A stretch of DNA of 64,000 bases from Pontederia crassipes. Its lineage: Eukaryota > Streptophyta > Magnoliopsida > Commelinales > Pontederiaceae. Below are positions 22,703 to 35,773 of this stretch, in pieces. The stretch's first letter is position 1. Every line of letters starts with the position of its first letter. Made by a program: the position numbers and the translations under genes. The notes beneath the pieces were generated by a model. It searched no databases and had not been told where the DNA came from. It saw only the letters and a list, made by a program, of their open reading frames with translations. The stretch covers positions 62,111,646 through 62,175,645 of the forward strand of contig CM060193.1 of assembly GCA_030549335.1 (NCBI GenBank), given 5' to 3'.

Positions 22703-25700
22703 ATGATCATGTCTTCGTCGTCTTCGGCGGCCATCAACTCCCAATCTCCCGGTCTCAAGACCTACTTTAAGACCCCCGAAGGCCGGTACAAGCTCCAGTA
22801 CGAGAAGACCCACCCCACCTCGGTCCTTCACTATTCCCATGGCAAAGCCGTCTCTCAGGTAACCCGTCTCCCACCGGAAATTTTGGGATTTTTTCTTCTA
22901 ATTTTGGTTGTTTCGATCGATCATTTGGTAAAGAAAAACTGACTGTTTTCTGTGTTCTGTTTTTTTTTCTTTCCCTCAGTTGACGATTGCGTACCCGAAG
23001 GAAAAAACGACGAGCCAGAGCTCATCGACAGCTTCTGCTTCGAGTTCTGGAGGAGTGAGGTCGGCTGCTGCGAGGTTGCTTGGTACGGGGAACGGGAGCC
23101 GGACGCATAGCTTCGTCGGGGGGAATGGGGTTAGTAAGACTGCCTCTGGAAACAGCAGGGTCGGAGCGTCCCCGAGCGCCTCAACGGGAATGAGCAGTTC
23201 ACAAGCTTCTTTGAACTATGACGGCAAGGGGACTTACCTAATATTTAATGCGGCAGACACACTTTTTATAAGTGATCTTAATTCACCAGACAAGGTTGCT
23301 TTGCTTATATGATGGATTATGTTTACTTTGTGAAATGTGGTTTGATTGTCTGTAAAATTTTCATTTTCCAAGGATCCTATCAAATCCATCCATTTCAGCA
23401 ATGCAAATCCAATTTGTCATGCCTTTGATTCTGAGGCAAAAGATGGTCATGATTTGCTGATCGGGTTGCATTCAGGAGATGGTTAGTTCAGGAGTCCACT
23501 TACACATTTACCTTTTAGGTTTCAGTTATTGCTACAATCATCTTTAAGAATTTATTTAACTAAAATCTACATGCATGCCATTTCAGTATACTCAGTATCA
23601 TTGAGGCACCAACTTCAAGATCCAGGAAGGAAACTTGTTGGAGCGCAGCATTATAACAAAGATGGGTCTATCAATAATAGGCATGTATTATTCAGTCAAA
23701 AAAAACAAGTGAAATGCCTTGATAAATTAATATCAGTTGATGTTTGTAGTTCTGATTTTTTTTTAATTGCTACAATGGTTAACTTAACTCCGCCTATATT
23801 TTATAGCCGGTCCCAAGCCCGGATAAAGGAGGGGGGTTGTGTTAGGCCCCGACAGTCAGCATAAAATCCTGTCGAATCTTATGAACATGGATCAACGAAT
23901 ATATTGTGTTATTACTAATAGAGCGGAATGACGTCGTATGATCTATGTAGCCGACCCCACCTAGTGGGATAATGCTTTGTTGTTGTTGTTGTTACAATGG
24001 TTAACTTAGTAATTATAGTTATGCAGAACTCTTGGCTGATGCCACATCCTATACTTTTTGACATATTATTAATGGTTTTTCCAAAAAATGTATTTTGTTA
24101 ATGATTTTTCCGAAGAATGGGATCAATACAGGCTTAAAACTGATTTGAGTTTCAGAAACCTGGTTGGTCAAATGTTTTTTGCTTTACCTTTTCATTTTAG
24201 TGTGAAATATCCAGTGTGATTTTAGCTGATATAGAAAATTGACGAAAGTTCAAGACTAAATGTTCAGATGACTAGTTGCAATTTCATGTCAACTTTGAGA
24301 TTTCATTGCCAAGTTCCATTTTGATTTCATTTGTTCAACAGGATGGCTGGCATCTGATATGTGAGGAAACTGAGCATCTGATATGCTAATTTAGAAGCTC
24401 AATTTGTTCTTTTACTTCTTTGTAAGACTTTGGAGGACAGTCTTGAAATATTGCATAGTTGCTCAACTTTTGCTTTATTTCAATTCTTGCCATGGAGAAC
24501 CATGATATGCTAATTACTACATATTGTTTCTACAGTCGATGTAATTGTATTGCATGGGTTCCAGAAGGTGATGGCTCTTTCATTGTTGGTCATGCTGATG
24601 GCAATATTTACTTGTATGAAAAAGTGGGTTTGATCTTATTAGCATAGTGTGATTTCATCTTCCTATCAATTGAAATTGATGCTGAAATTGGTTTGCCCTT
24701 ATTCTGTAGAACAAGGATGGCACTGCTGATTGTTCTTTTCCTGCACTGAAGGATCAAACTCAGTTTGCGGTTGCACATGCACGATCAAGTAAGGTAAATA
24801 AGGATTTTATTTCTTTACTTTCTTTTATACTAGTTACAACTTAATTCAGAATATGTGTTAACCAACATGGTAAATCCACCTTATGCTTCTATGTTTCAGA
24901 TTACACAAAATGCTGGAAATCTGTTATTGGAACATGACAGTTATTCCATTATTTTGATTGTATAAGTTTTTTATAACTATGCAACTATTGTAGGACTTTA
25001 TTGTCCTGGTGAATGAAAATCTGTTCGCATATTCATGAATTAGAGGACATCTTATTGGCACAAAGTTACTCGGGGATGGGGAGATGTTTTAGACATCCCT
25101 CTTAATTTCATTGTAATTTTTATGCTTTCTTCTAGAGGACATGCATTTATTTTGGAATAGAGGTAGTTATTGGAATGATACATCTAAAGGTAACAGGATA
25201 AACAATAATTATCCTTAAAAAAAGGCAGCATAAATAATTGGCTACTCCCCTAAAAAATCATTGCATAATAAAATACAACAAGAAAAAAAGAGATGCAATA
25301 AAATACAATTGTAAAAAAAAGTGAAGAATTCTCTCTTGAAAAAAGAAAAAAAAGAATCTCAGGAAAAAAGGTGAAGAATGCGGGTATTTTCTTCTCTACT
25401 TATTTATTCATCTTGGCAGCTCACTGATGTTATTATATGGCTACTTGATTATTCAACAAGACTTATATTATTGTGTTGTATGGCAGAGCAATCCAATTGC
25501 CAGGTGGCATATTTGTCATGGTTCGATTAACAGCATGTCATTTTCAATTGATGGAGCATATTTAGCCACTGTTGGTAGAGATGGTATCCTTTGAAATGAA
25601 ATAACTTGGATGATATTTTTTTCAACTATTTTCTGTTGAATGGTGTTTTCATTATGTCGAATCTCATGAACATGGATCAACGAATGCAGAATGACGTCGT

Positions 25701-27099
25701 ATGATCCATGTAGCCGACTCCACCTAGTGGGATAAGGCTTTGTTGTTGTTGTTTGTTGTTGGTGTTTTCATTATGCGTTAAAGAGCTAAGCTGATTCTTT
25801 CAGGTTTTCTTAGAGTCTTTGATTATGCGAAGGAACAACTAATATTTGGTGGGAAAAGTTACTACGGGGCCTTGTTATGTTGCACCTGGAGGTACATTAT
25901 GGCATTGCTGTTAGTTTGGTAAAAAAATACTCCTGATATTGAAAAATCAAAAACTTGTCTTCGCGACAGTTTCTATCACCAGTCCTTTGGATCCTCTGTT
26001 GATGGAATTATATGTAACACTGTGAAGTCTATTTTTATTGCTTTACCGAAACTTGTCTTTGCAACTTAGCATCCTTGATATATCTTGCATTGTGAATTCA
26101 TTTTTTCTTGCATCCATTGACTTCAGTATTTTCTAGCATGTTATGAAGGCACTTTGCATGGAATTTTGATTTGTTGTAGATGCAGTGGTACACATTTGGT
26201 GTCCTTACCAATGATTTGCATCATTAGCAACATGTTTCATTGTGAAATTCTCAGCAGTTATGATATTAGAATTTGTTGGCTCACGAAAACTTGATTGCAT
26301 AACTCTTTTTAATTTAGTCCGGATGGAAAGTATATACTGACGGGTGGTGAGGATGATCTAGTGCAAATTTGGAGTACAGAGGAGAGGAAGATTGTAGCTT
26401 GGGGTGAAGGACATAATTCATGGGTTAGCTTTTTCAGCTGTGTAGTATCTCTTACATTGGCCTTCAACTTCAAACAATGCTGAGAAGTCAATTTACAGGT
26501 TAGCGGAGTTGCATTTGATTCATATTGGTCAACACCAAATTCAGAAGGAACAGGAGAGAGTGTCATGTACCGTTTTGGTTCTGTCGGTCAAGTAAGCTAT
26601 ATCTTTACAGAAATTGGAAACATGTAATACATCATAATTTATCTTCTATCGATATTTGTCATATATTTTACAGGATACCCAATTACTTTTATGGGACTTG
26701 GTTATGGACGAAATTGTTGTACCTTTGCGTTACCCTCATGGTGGTTCACCAACCCTGAGCAGTGGTAACCATTCTGCTCACTGGGACAATATATGCCCCC
26801 CAGGCAGCCTTCAACCTTCTCCAAGTATCAGAGATGTCCCTAAACTTTCCCCTCTAGTTGCACACCGTGTGCATGTGGACCCTCTTTCTGGCTTGACATT
26901 TACTAATGAGTCGGTGATCACAATATCACGAGAAGGGCAAATCAAGATCTGGGTGAGGCCCGGACATGGTGAGAGCAACCAGTCATCCTCTGAAGCAGTT
27001 GCAGCAGCTTCTAACATTAAGGAGAGACCCGCCGTTTCTTCACCGGCCAAGACCAATGCTTCTAGTTTTAAACAACCATCATCTGTTCTCTTTTCATGA
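22703..27099 (+). CDS. WDR20/CreC-like WD40 repeat protein
   Basis: Eleven exons: 22703-22858, 22980-23294, 23373-23481, 23587-23680, 24536-24623, 24710-24793, 25487-25583, 25804-25891, 26318-26423, 26499-26591, 26674-27099. They sum to 1656 bases, 551 codons and a stop, in frame throughout. The N-terminus has [20 protein letters not shown] (about residues 16-35), then a Ser-rich stretch. WD repeats fill about residues 130-550, with [60 protein letters not shown] and GHNSWVSGVAFD. This is the plant family related to animal WDR20 and fungal CreC, which activate UBP12/46-type deubiquitinases; that role is inferred here. ATG 22703 or 22709 fits the family better than 22586. Intron 4 has a GC donor, and introns 4 and 7 hold SINEs. 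Confidence 0.92.
23681..24535 (+). other. GC-AG intron 4 of the WD40 gene
   Basis: The only donor that keeps the frame and the family protein sequence ([15 protein letters not shown]) is AG|GCATGT at 23680/23681, joined to the acceptor ctacag at 24535. All ten other exon junctions in this gene use GT. The intron contains SINE copy 2. Confidence 0.8.
23787..23992 (+). mobile_element. SINE copy 2, full length
   Basis: A 206-bp body runs from actccgcctatattttatag to a (TTG)n tail. It is flanked by an exact 16-bp target duplication, tacaatggttaactta, at 23771-23786 and 23993-24008. Body and tail resemble plant AU/TS SINEs (block gtagccgaccccacctagtg before the tail). It lies in intron 4 of the WD40 gene in the gene's sense direction. 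Confidence 0.9.
25657..25759 (+). mobile_element. SINE copy 3, 5'-truncated with exact target duplication
   Basis: A 103-bp piece starts at tcgaatctcatgaacatgg, the middle of the full element, and ends in the TTG tail. It is flanked by an exact 16-bp duplication, tggtgttttcattatg, at 25641-25656 and 25760-25775. The truncation therefore happened at insertion. It lies in intron 7 of the WD40 gene. Confidence 0.88.
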
Positions 27100-28301
27100 G
27101 AACAGCCTGTTGCATGCTTCTTTCGCGTGCTTAGCACATCTGGAATTAATCTAATGGATAATGGCCAGTTGGGAGCTGATGAAGAGTGCATGGCATCAAA
27201 TTCCTGAAATGTTCGGGTGCCGATGAAAGTTTAATGAGGTTTCATTTTATGTTCTAATATCTTGTTGCAAGAAGCTCCTATTGCCATTTGTGTGGCATCT
27301 GAGCAAATGATGGAATATAGTTATGTATAGATATTCCGAGCAAAGGTACATAACAGCTTCATGTGATCTTTATTACATCAATTAACTTGCCAATGTATTG
27401 ATTAATTAGGAGGGATGTGCTCAAAATATGTTTCTTATATAAATCTAGGCACGACAGTTGGTCTCAGCTTAGGCAATTTTCTTCTCCTAGGTGAAGCACG
27501 AAGTTTTCGTTTTTTCAGTTCATGCAATCCTCGGTAGGGTTGTTATTTTCCGAACATTTTCTTTTTTTATTGACGAGAATGTGAAGATTGCTTTAATGTC
27601 ATTACGTCCTCTGTTGACATGTGAATCATTGCTCAAATTGTTTTTGTCCAAAGCTAAAGGTACTTAACCGCTACTTTGGTACATCATCGATTTAATTAAC
27701 TCATTGATTTAAATCACCATTTAGATTATTACTAATAATATTTAATTAACCCATAATTTAAATGATCATTTAGATTATCACTATTTAAAATATCAATAAT
27801 ATTATATTATAATGTTTGATAAGTATTGATAATATAAATAATAGTTAAAATAATTAAAGATCATATTATTAAAAAACTGTTAAATATTTTAGATTTTGAT
27901 AAAATATTATTATAAATAAGCAAAAAATATAAAAGTGAATGTAGATAAAAAGAAGATGAGTCAAAATAAATAAAATAATTTAAAATTATAAAAACAATGA
28001 AGTTTAATAAATATTTAAAACTAAAAAAATGATTGAAATATTTAAATTACGTGATAATCAAAATAATTTGAAATTAAATTATTAATAATGTGATGAGTTC
28101 TGAAAATTTTAAATAAAATAATTGATAATTTATCTAAATTACCTAGCAATTCACTCACAAAATAGCAAATGGACGTGAATAAATATCAATGAACTTGATA
28201 TGACACATTAAAATCAACAAATTTAATTTTGGAGGGTGTACGTGAGAAAGAACTATAAACTATGTTAAAAGAGTGTTAAAAAATGATGCAGTAAAAAAGG
28301 T
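27100..28301. other. convergent intergenic region, WD40 gene / TPLATE
   Basis: This holds the 3' UTR of the WD40 gene (to perhaps 27400) and then AT-rich DNA up to the TPLATE stop. No gene or element is recognised. Confidence 0.6.
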
Positions 28302-31300
28302 TCACTGAACTTTGACGGCCTTCTCTTTGCACAACATATGCCACTCTTGTAAAACTGCAGATTGAAGAGCACGATGCTCCACTTCCTCTGCTGTAAGAGC
28401 AGACAAGGTAGAAGTTTCTTTTGGATTGCCATGTTCATCAACATCTTCCTTTTTCTTTTTCCCTTCTTCATCTTCCTCTTCCATTTTAGGAGGCTGCGGT
28501 GGTGGTTTGGCTGCTTTCAGGAGGGCTATCTTTTCCATTGAGATTCTTAACCTCTCTGCAGCAGCAATCTTCACCTCATCTTCGGGCATGTACTCGACTG
28601 CCCCATCCGTGATGTCATCTAACCAACCTTGCAGATCTGACCCTATTTCTTTTGTTATTGAAGCATCAGAAGCACGGATGACAAATTTGCAAATCATTGT
28701 CGTCGTTTCATCTCCTAGATCGACATTTCTGCTCACCTCACTGGCACCAAAGATCATCATTTCCACGAAACCACCAAACCAAGTTTTCGCAGCATAGCAT
28801 AACTGTCAACATGAAGTAGATTCTAAGGTAGCAGCAGTTGGACGAGTAACTGTGCAAACTGTGTTGGCAGTATAAATCTAGTTGTCGTGTGAGCCTATTT
28901 GGTGTCAATGTAGAGTGGATGCAGATAGGTAAATAAAGTGAATATAAATAAACTAAAATATTTGGAGAATTACCTGAAATCCTGCCACCGTGCGAATGAA
29001 GTGTGAACAGACTTGATGGAATGGCTTAGATGAGAGTGACTTGAGTCCACTGAGGAATGGGGAAGCTTCATACTGCTGAGCAGCAGTGGCCTTGAAACCA
29101 CTACCTTCATAAGTATATGTACCTGTGTACTCCAATATAGCCGGTAAGCTTGGCCATAATCGAAAATATTCAACTGGAGAACATTTATGAGGCAAAAGAA
29201 GTTCTGTTAGTGGAATCTTGTAAGGTTGACACCGTAAAATCACTGGCTCTCCAAGTTCAGGTTTCATGCTACGCCTCTGTCTCATAATCTGTGAATCTTC
29301 TTCTGCATAGTTTCCTTCATAATCCCCAGAAACACCACTTCCAAAGAAAGGGTAGTACAAAACTTGAACCCAAAGGGCACATCTCTCAAAGTGTGACACA
29401 CCCACAGTAACACTGCTGAGAATTGGATCCTAGGATTATCAAGTTCCAATCATGACAAAGCAAAAGTTATTTCATGATCATAACGTTATTTTTTATGTGC
29501 ATATCAAAAGATCTTGGAATGCAAGCAAACATTAAGAGGCACATAACCAAAACACATGATAAATATGATATTGAAAGCAGTTAATGTGGTAGCACAAAGA
29601 ACAAAAAGCAGGAAACTCTGTAAAGGATCACAATTTATGCATGAAAGCAGATTCAAGCAATATTAAAAAAAATTAAGAATATAAGTTGAATCTGTACATC
29701 TTTGAGAAGAGTTTTCATTCATATCTAAATTAGTGTTTTTGAGGGATATACTTCACATACATTACAATGGAAAATTCCTGAAGGTACAAAAGTTATGATT
29801 TCAATATGGTCTACTTCACAACTAACTTATTTGTTCCAACAGAAAAAAGGAAAAAGAAAAAGAAGAATACCAACTACCAAGACATAAGGGTCCCTACACA
29901 TGAAAATTTTGAACTTAAATTAATAAGAAAGTTTTAATATAGAAAATTTAAACTTAAACTTTAACAGAAGAAACATATGAAAAAGCTAAATAATAACCCC
30001 AAAACAAAACACGTATATATGTGTGCGTGTTTTGAAGAAATATAGCTTATATAAGAGAAAATAAATACAAAAAAGGAAAAATACAACTATTTATTTGGTT
30101 TGTTGTCAAGAAACGAATCGAATGCCCCGCACTCAAAGTGTATTTTACTTGCAACGCCCTTTTCGTTCAAAAAGTTTGTTCAACAAATTAGAGATGCCCC
30201 CTATAATGGTTGTTTTAACGGTTAAAGTAGCAACGGACATGGATATATAATGGAATCTTAGTCATCAAATAATTCCTGTTGCATGGTTTGTCTTTGAAGG
30301 ATATTTTGCATAGTTATGTCCACATACTTGTTCATTCAGGATGCAGCATTAATAAAATTGGATTGGACAATGGAAAATGAATGCACATATAACACGCATA
30401 ATGCATAAAATAAATAAGAAAAGATGATATTCGCGAGAGTAATAACAACCTGTGAGGCAAGATTTCTAAGTTGCCGAACTGCTTGAAGAGATCCATCCAT
30501 AAAGTACAATGCTCCTGTTACACCAACCCGAATATCCACCCTGTTAAGTTCCAATTCCATCAAGTTCAATATCTGCAATAACTCATTAGGTTAGAATGAT
30601 TGCAATTTGGATTACATAGTATCAGGGAATATGATAAGTTTAGTTAAGTGGATAACCAATAAAACTGGTTGGCAGCCTTTTCAGCTCCAACTTTTTTTTA
30701 GAACAACAACAACAACAACAACAAAGCCTTATCCCACTAGGTGGGGTCGGCTACATGGATCATACGACGTCATTCCGCTCTATTAGTAACTATATTCGTT
30801 GATCCATGTTCATAAGATTCGACAGGGTTTTACGCTGGCTGTCGGGGCCTAACACAACCCTCCTCCTTTATCCGGGCTTGGGACCGGCTATAAAACATAG
30901 GCGGAGTTTCAACTTTTTTTTAGAATAGCTCCAAAAATTATTTATCTAATTAATTTTGTTTCCTATATGCATGCTCATGTTCTTTTAGGCAAACATCCAT
31001 ATAGATGTTCATATCCAGGAGCATGAGATTTTCACAGCTTTTGCTCCTTGCTAAACTTTTTAGAAAGTTTTGCTACCTACTATTCTAACACAAATCTTCT
31101 TTATCAACATTTAAAATTTTGTCCATCAGAACACCACATGTTTTCATCTATTTAGTTCATCATTCTGCCAAACATTTGTATTCAATTTTTTGAGAGGTTG
31201 GGACAATCTCATGCATGTAGGCATTCACAATTTGCTACCGAGGACTATATTAAATCTTTTTATTTTTTAAATACAAAAGCATTACTATTGCATCAGGAGA

Positions 31301-34300
31301 TATGCGATGAAGTACCAGATTTTTTTCAACATAACAGTCATGAATTTGATATATGACTTAATCATGAGCAACAACTAAGATCTTCAATCAACAATACAAA
31401 CCTTCAGATGCAAAGTTATTCTTCCATCAGTTGAGTCTGCCAAGTGGTATGCTTCAGTATAGCATGGATCACTGCTACCAGTTAGAGTGTAGGCTTTTGG
31501 TGGTTCCTTACGCATAGTTGTATCAATGCCTTTGGTTAGGAGAAGGCTCAATTCACTGGGATCAGGTCTCCAAAGCTCTTGAATGGCCTTATGTACTAAA
31601 CCTTCTAGTTTTCTTTCTTGTGCTGCAGATCCTTCAAAGAACTGAACGGTGAGCTTGTGGTGACTGAATGGGTAATCTCCAGTAGTGTCGCTAACACCAA
31701 CCCATCTGAAAATTTTAGCACATTTGTCACTGATTAAAGGCATTATTCTTAGGATTTGCAGCGTAGATGACAATAAGATCCAAATGTAAGCAATATAAAT
31801 TTAGAACTGATATTAAAATTATTTTATAAGATAGAACTGATACTTATACTTCTCAGAAAAAATAAAGCAACTGACCTGCTTTCGGGATGGTTAGTGATAT
31901 ACTTTATCATTTGCAATATGAATCGACTCTGATGCTTGTTCACAGAATCAGTCACTGTGCTACCTCTGAAATCTTCAAGCTCTTTGCTCAAAAGCTGACC
32001 TGCCCTTGGGTTCCGTACTCCAAGCCGTTGCATGCAAATAAGTACAGCTTGCACATCCTGGAGCCTGTTTGAAGCAGTTGCAGATGAATCTGTATTGAAC
32101 AATACCTTGTGTATGTTTGAAATGATTATGTTTAATGGATCTTCTGGATCATCAGCCAGAAGTGGATCCAGACCTTCCATATCGAAATGCTCAGCGATTG
32201 CCCAAATTAAGCGAGCACATATTCTTGGTGTATGCACCTAATAAGGAAAAAGGTTTCAGAGTTAAGCGCCAAAAAAAAGGGCTGAAGTACGAACCTAGAA
32301 AAGTCTGAAGTAACATCCAACAACAAAAAAAATACTCTTGAAAAAAAGTGAATCAACCAAAATCATACAACAAGAAATGAACAAAAAATTCCCAGTTGAG
32401 TTTCTTTCCAGTCCATTTACACACTTTGTCTAAATCTCATGTATCCTTAGAAAGAATAAACGAACTGATACAAACTTTTTTTAGGGGAACTGAAATGACT
32501 TCCTGGATAGCTAAAAGAAATTTAAAGCATCAGTATGATTTATTGATCACAGTATCTTGAATATTTAATCAAACACAAGGAATACTACTACCCAATCAAG
32601 GATAAGATGGACCAATGGAGGTATTGTGTTGAGGACAGAAGACGAACTATTAGTATCTCTTAACAGAAACATGACATATGATGGACCGACAAAGACATTT
32701 GCTGGATGCAGAAGATGAGCTGCTAACATCTCCTAACATAAACATGACAGAAGACAAATATAAGTGTAAAACAGCTTATTAATTTGCACAGTTTTCAATC
32801 TCTAAGATAATCAATTTTCTTTTTTATATCTTTTACTACCAAAAAATGTCCTGCCGGTTCAGTCTTCCAAAAAAGTAGATGTTGCACTTGTTAACATAGA
32901 AATGATGATACAGACCTCACGAAGATCTTTTATAAGTTGTAACTGCAGATTGCGTAGCCGAGTCTCATTCAAAATCTGATCCTGAGAAGCACCGGACTTT
33001 ATAGTTTTCACCCCTCCTCTTGTATCATAAATGTGACATAGTCGGACTAGCAACTTCAAATAGCAGTCTATGGCATAAGTTCGCCCATCACAATCCCATA
33101 AAATACAAGGTCTACAAACTTCCACAACCTCCAAGGCAGACTCTGTCCAATTCAATGCACCATAACCAGTTCCATAGGCCAAAGCCCCGATGACTCTGCT
33201 CTCAGTACCCAAATTCTTTTGTTCAGGCAATGGAAGAGATAACTGAAAACAACTTTCTACCAGAGAAGCAACCAGCTCCTCTCTAAATAAACTTTTACTT
33301 GTTACACTATTCAAATCATCTTTAATCCTTGTGTCCTCAAAAAGTGAAGTAACATCAGTTCCAGGGAGGGGTTTCTGGCCTCGCCTCACACTTTCCTTTG
33401 CAAAAAGATCAACACAAAGAGCTGTGCGGCAGATACAAGCCAGAGCGTGCATCCTATCTGATTCTGCCCTCAGATTTCTCACCATCACAAGTAACCTCTT
33501 AAACAAAGAAACCTGAAATGAGAATGAAAGAGAATGTACTGAGTCCCTGGCAGACGCCCTCAGAAGAGAAAGAAATGCTAAGAAAAGCAAAGAAATGTTC
33601 CTCCTTTCTAGTGTAAACAAAAAAAATATGTACATAATTAAAATTAAAATGGAGACATGCATTAGCAGCATATATGTATGGTACAGTCTGTCATAGGCAA
33701 AATTCAATTTATAGTTCTATTATTACTTTCTCTAAGGGAAAGGAAAATCAGCAATTCTTGTTGCTGAAAGTACTTCAAGAGAAAAGTAAGTTCTAGGACA
33801 ATTGTTTTTTTAGAAAGTACTAAGAAAGCTGCTCTGAGAAGTGAAGTCATTTTTCTGTGTTTTATTTTCTGTGTTACATCATAGAAACCAGAAAGTGCCC
33901 TCCTAAAAAACCTGCTATTGGAGGAAGACCTCCTAGGGATAAGAGACATAGGGCTGAAGAGAGAGTCAGAAAAGGATCTTTCGTGTACAATCCTGCATAA
34001 TCTTGGATGTTATCAATTACTGGACAAATTTTGGCGGATGGTGCAGCTACATTTGGTGAGGAACTTGCTTTAGGAAATTCTGGGACGTTGAATTGAGAGA
34101 GTCAAGAATACTCACTATTTCTTAGATTCACGATCAAATTCGATTCAATGGGATCTTTCAATATCTTTTTTTCAATTCATACTCCAAGAAGGAAATTATT
34201 TTCCCAATTTAACTCTGCATTTCAAATTAATATGAAATGTGTGCTCTATTGACATAATTTCGTTTGGTATTTTCTTTAACACTCTCTGGACTATAAGGTT

Positions 34301-35622
34301 TACAGTGAATTCCTGTTAATGATTTTTTTCCTGTGTAATTGAATATAGATGGAACAAGATCTTTTATAGGAATCATCTGTAAAGATGATTCATACTTCAT
34401 AGAATTGAGACGATATGCATAATTATAATAACATAGCTTCCTTTTGCAATGGTGTAACTGAAAAAGGAAGATCTTTGACCTGCATGCTTAGATCCAGGAG
34501 GTGAAGGTTGGTGGCGACAGCTCTAACGATGCTTTCTCTAGCAGAAGAGAACTCCTGCCGGTCCCAAAGCGTAAGAATGGCAATGATTGATGCTGAAGCC
34601 CACTCTGGTTTCCCTCCCGGGACATCGGCCAGAGAGAGCATATTGATCCCCACCTCGAAGATCAGTGGCGGATCCAGTGAGCTCAAGAATGGCAGTAGGT
34701 GAGAGACGACGTCCGACACTCCCACCAATTTCTCGGCGCTGGATGCTAAGGAGTCTGTCGTGCTGCTGCTGTTTCCGTCGCTGCGGCTACCCCCGGACTT
34801 CGACAACTTCCGGAAGACTTCGACCGCATCAGAGGCGACGGCTTTGGCCGCGTACACGAGAGGGAAGACGGTGGATCGGAAGCCCTCGATGGGGAGGACC
34901 AAGGAGCGGGACATGAGGGCATTGCGGCGGCGCCAGACGATGTCTACTGCGTCAACGACCCAATTGGAGCGGATTGCGAGGGAGTTGTCGCCGTCGACGA
35001 GCTTGTCCCCGGCAAGGCGGCTCATGCGTTTGGTCTCAAACTCCTGGAAGAGGCGTCCCACGGCCTCGATGGCGGTGCGGGCGACGTTGTCGGAGCGGTC
35101 GAGGGCGGCCTCAGCAATGCGGCGCCACCAGACGGAGACGCGATTGAGGAGGCCGACGTTGGCGTCGCAGAGTAGGACGAGGTCGTCGCGAGCCAGGACG
35201 CATCCGAGGGACTCCACGGCCGCAAGGCGGAGGGAGTCGGCGGGGGAGTCGAAGCAGGCTGCGATCTCCTTGTGGGCGTCGACGACGATGCGGGGAAGAA
35301 GGTAGGAGGGGAGGGCGGAGAGGACGGAGAGCGCAGCTGCGGCGACGTCCGGGTCCGGGAAGTCGAGGTCGGAGCGGACGGCGGATAGGACGGTGTCCCA
35401 GAGGTCCGGAGTGAGGCGGGTGGCCCGGACGAGGTCGAAAGCGAGCTTCTTTGAGACGGCAGAGGCTGGTGAGGCGATGATCTCATCCACCGCCGACTTC
35501 GCCACGGCCGACACGTCGCGCCCAGCCGCCGACTGCTGCAGAGCCTGCAGCAGCGCCCCCGACTGCCGGAGTGCGTCGTTGGACCGCAGATCCGCCTGGA
35601 TCTGTGCGATCAAGATATCCAT
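28302..35622 (-). CDS. TPLATE: TPLATE, adaptin-like subunit of the TPLATE complex
   Basis: Seven exons on the minus strand: 35622-34480, 33512-32916, 32237-31876, 31705-31402, 30572-30450, 29429-28974, 28802-28302. They total 3486 bases, 1161 codons and a stop, close to the roughly 1,180 of Arabidopsis TPLATE. All junctions are GT-AG. The start [20 protein letters not shown] and blocks such as [36 protein letters not shown] and [12 protein letters not shown] are characteristic. The N-terminal two thirds is the helical adaptin-like trunk. The C-terminus has the appendage-like region, then a Lys/Glu-rich tail and [26 protein letters not shown] is an early-arriving adaptor in clathrin-mediated endocytosis at the plasma membrane and cell plate. 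A longer open frame upstream (to 35778) is translated from the (CT)n leader and is not expected to be used. Confidence 0.97.
30704..30909 (-). mobile_element. SINE copy 4, full length
   Basis: This is a 206-bp copy in reverse orientation, with its (CAA)n end at 30704-30723. It is flanked by an exact 16-bp duplication, caacttttttttagaa, at 30688-30703 and 30910-30925. It lies in intron 4 of TPLATE, in the same sense as the gene. Confidence 0.9.
33513..34479 (-). other. TPLATE intron 1
   Basis: This 967-bp intron has a clear donor (CAG|GTCAAAG) and acceptor (TTTCAG|GTTTC). No repeat or gene was identified in it. Confidence 0.85.
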
Positions 35623-35726
35623 TTCGATCTCCTCTTCCTCCGCCTCCTGATGCTGCGATGCGCTGCTAATTACTACTCGGCAGCATTGAATTGGATTTGA
35701 AATGGGAGCAACAAATTGTGCGTGAT

Positions 35727-35768
<42 letters not shown>
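35727..35768 (+). repeat. (GA)n microsatellite in the TPLATE leader
   Basis: About 20 GA units lie 105 bp upstream of the TPLATE start; on the coding strand this is (CT)n. CT-rich leaders are common in plant 5' UTRs, so it is probably in the UTR or core promoter. Confidence 0.9.

Positions 35769-35773
<5 letters not shown>

Noticed and set aside
33960..34440. Possible plastid DNA insert in TPLATE intron 1
   Set aside because: Composition and some words recall organelle sequence, but I could not match it to a specific plastid gene.
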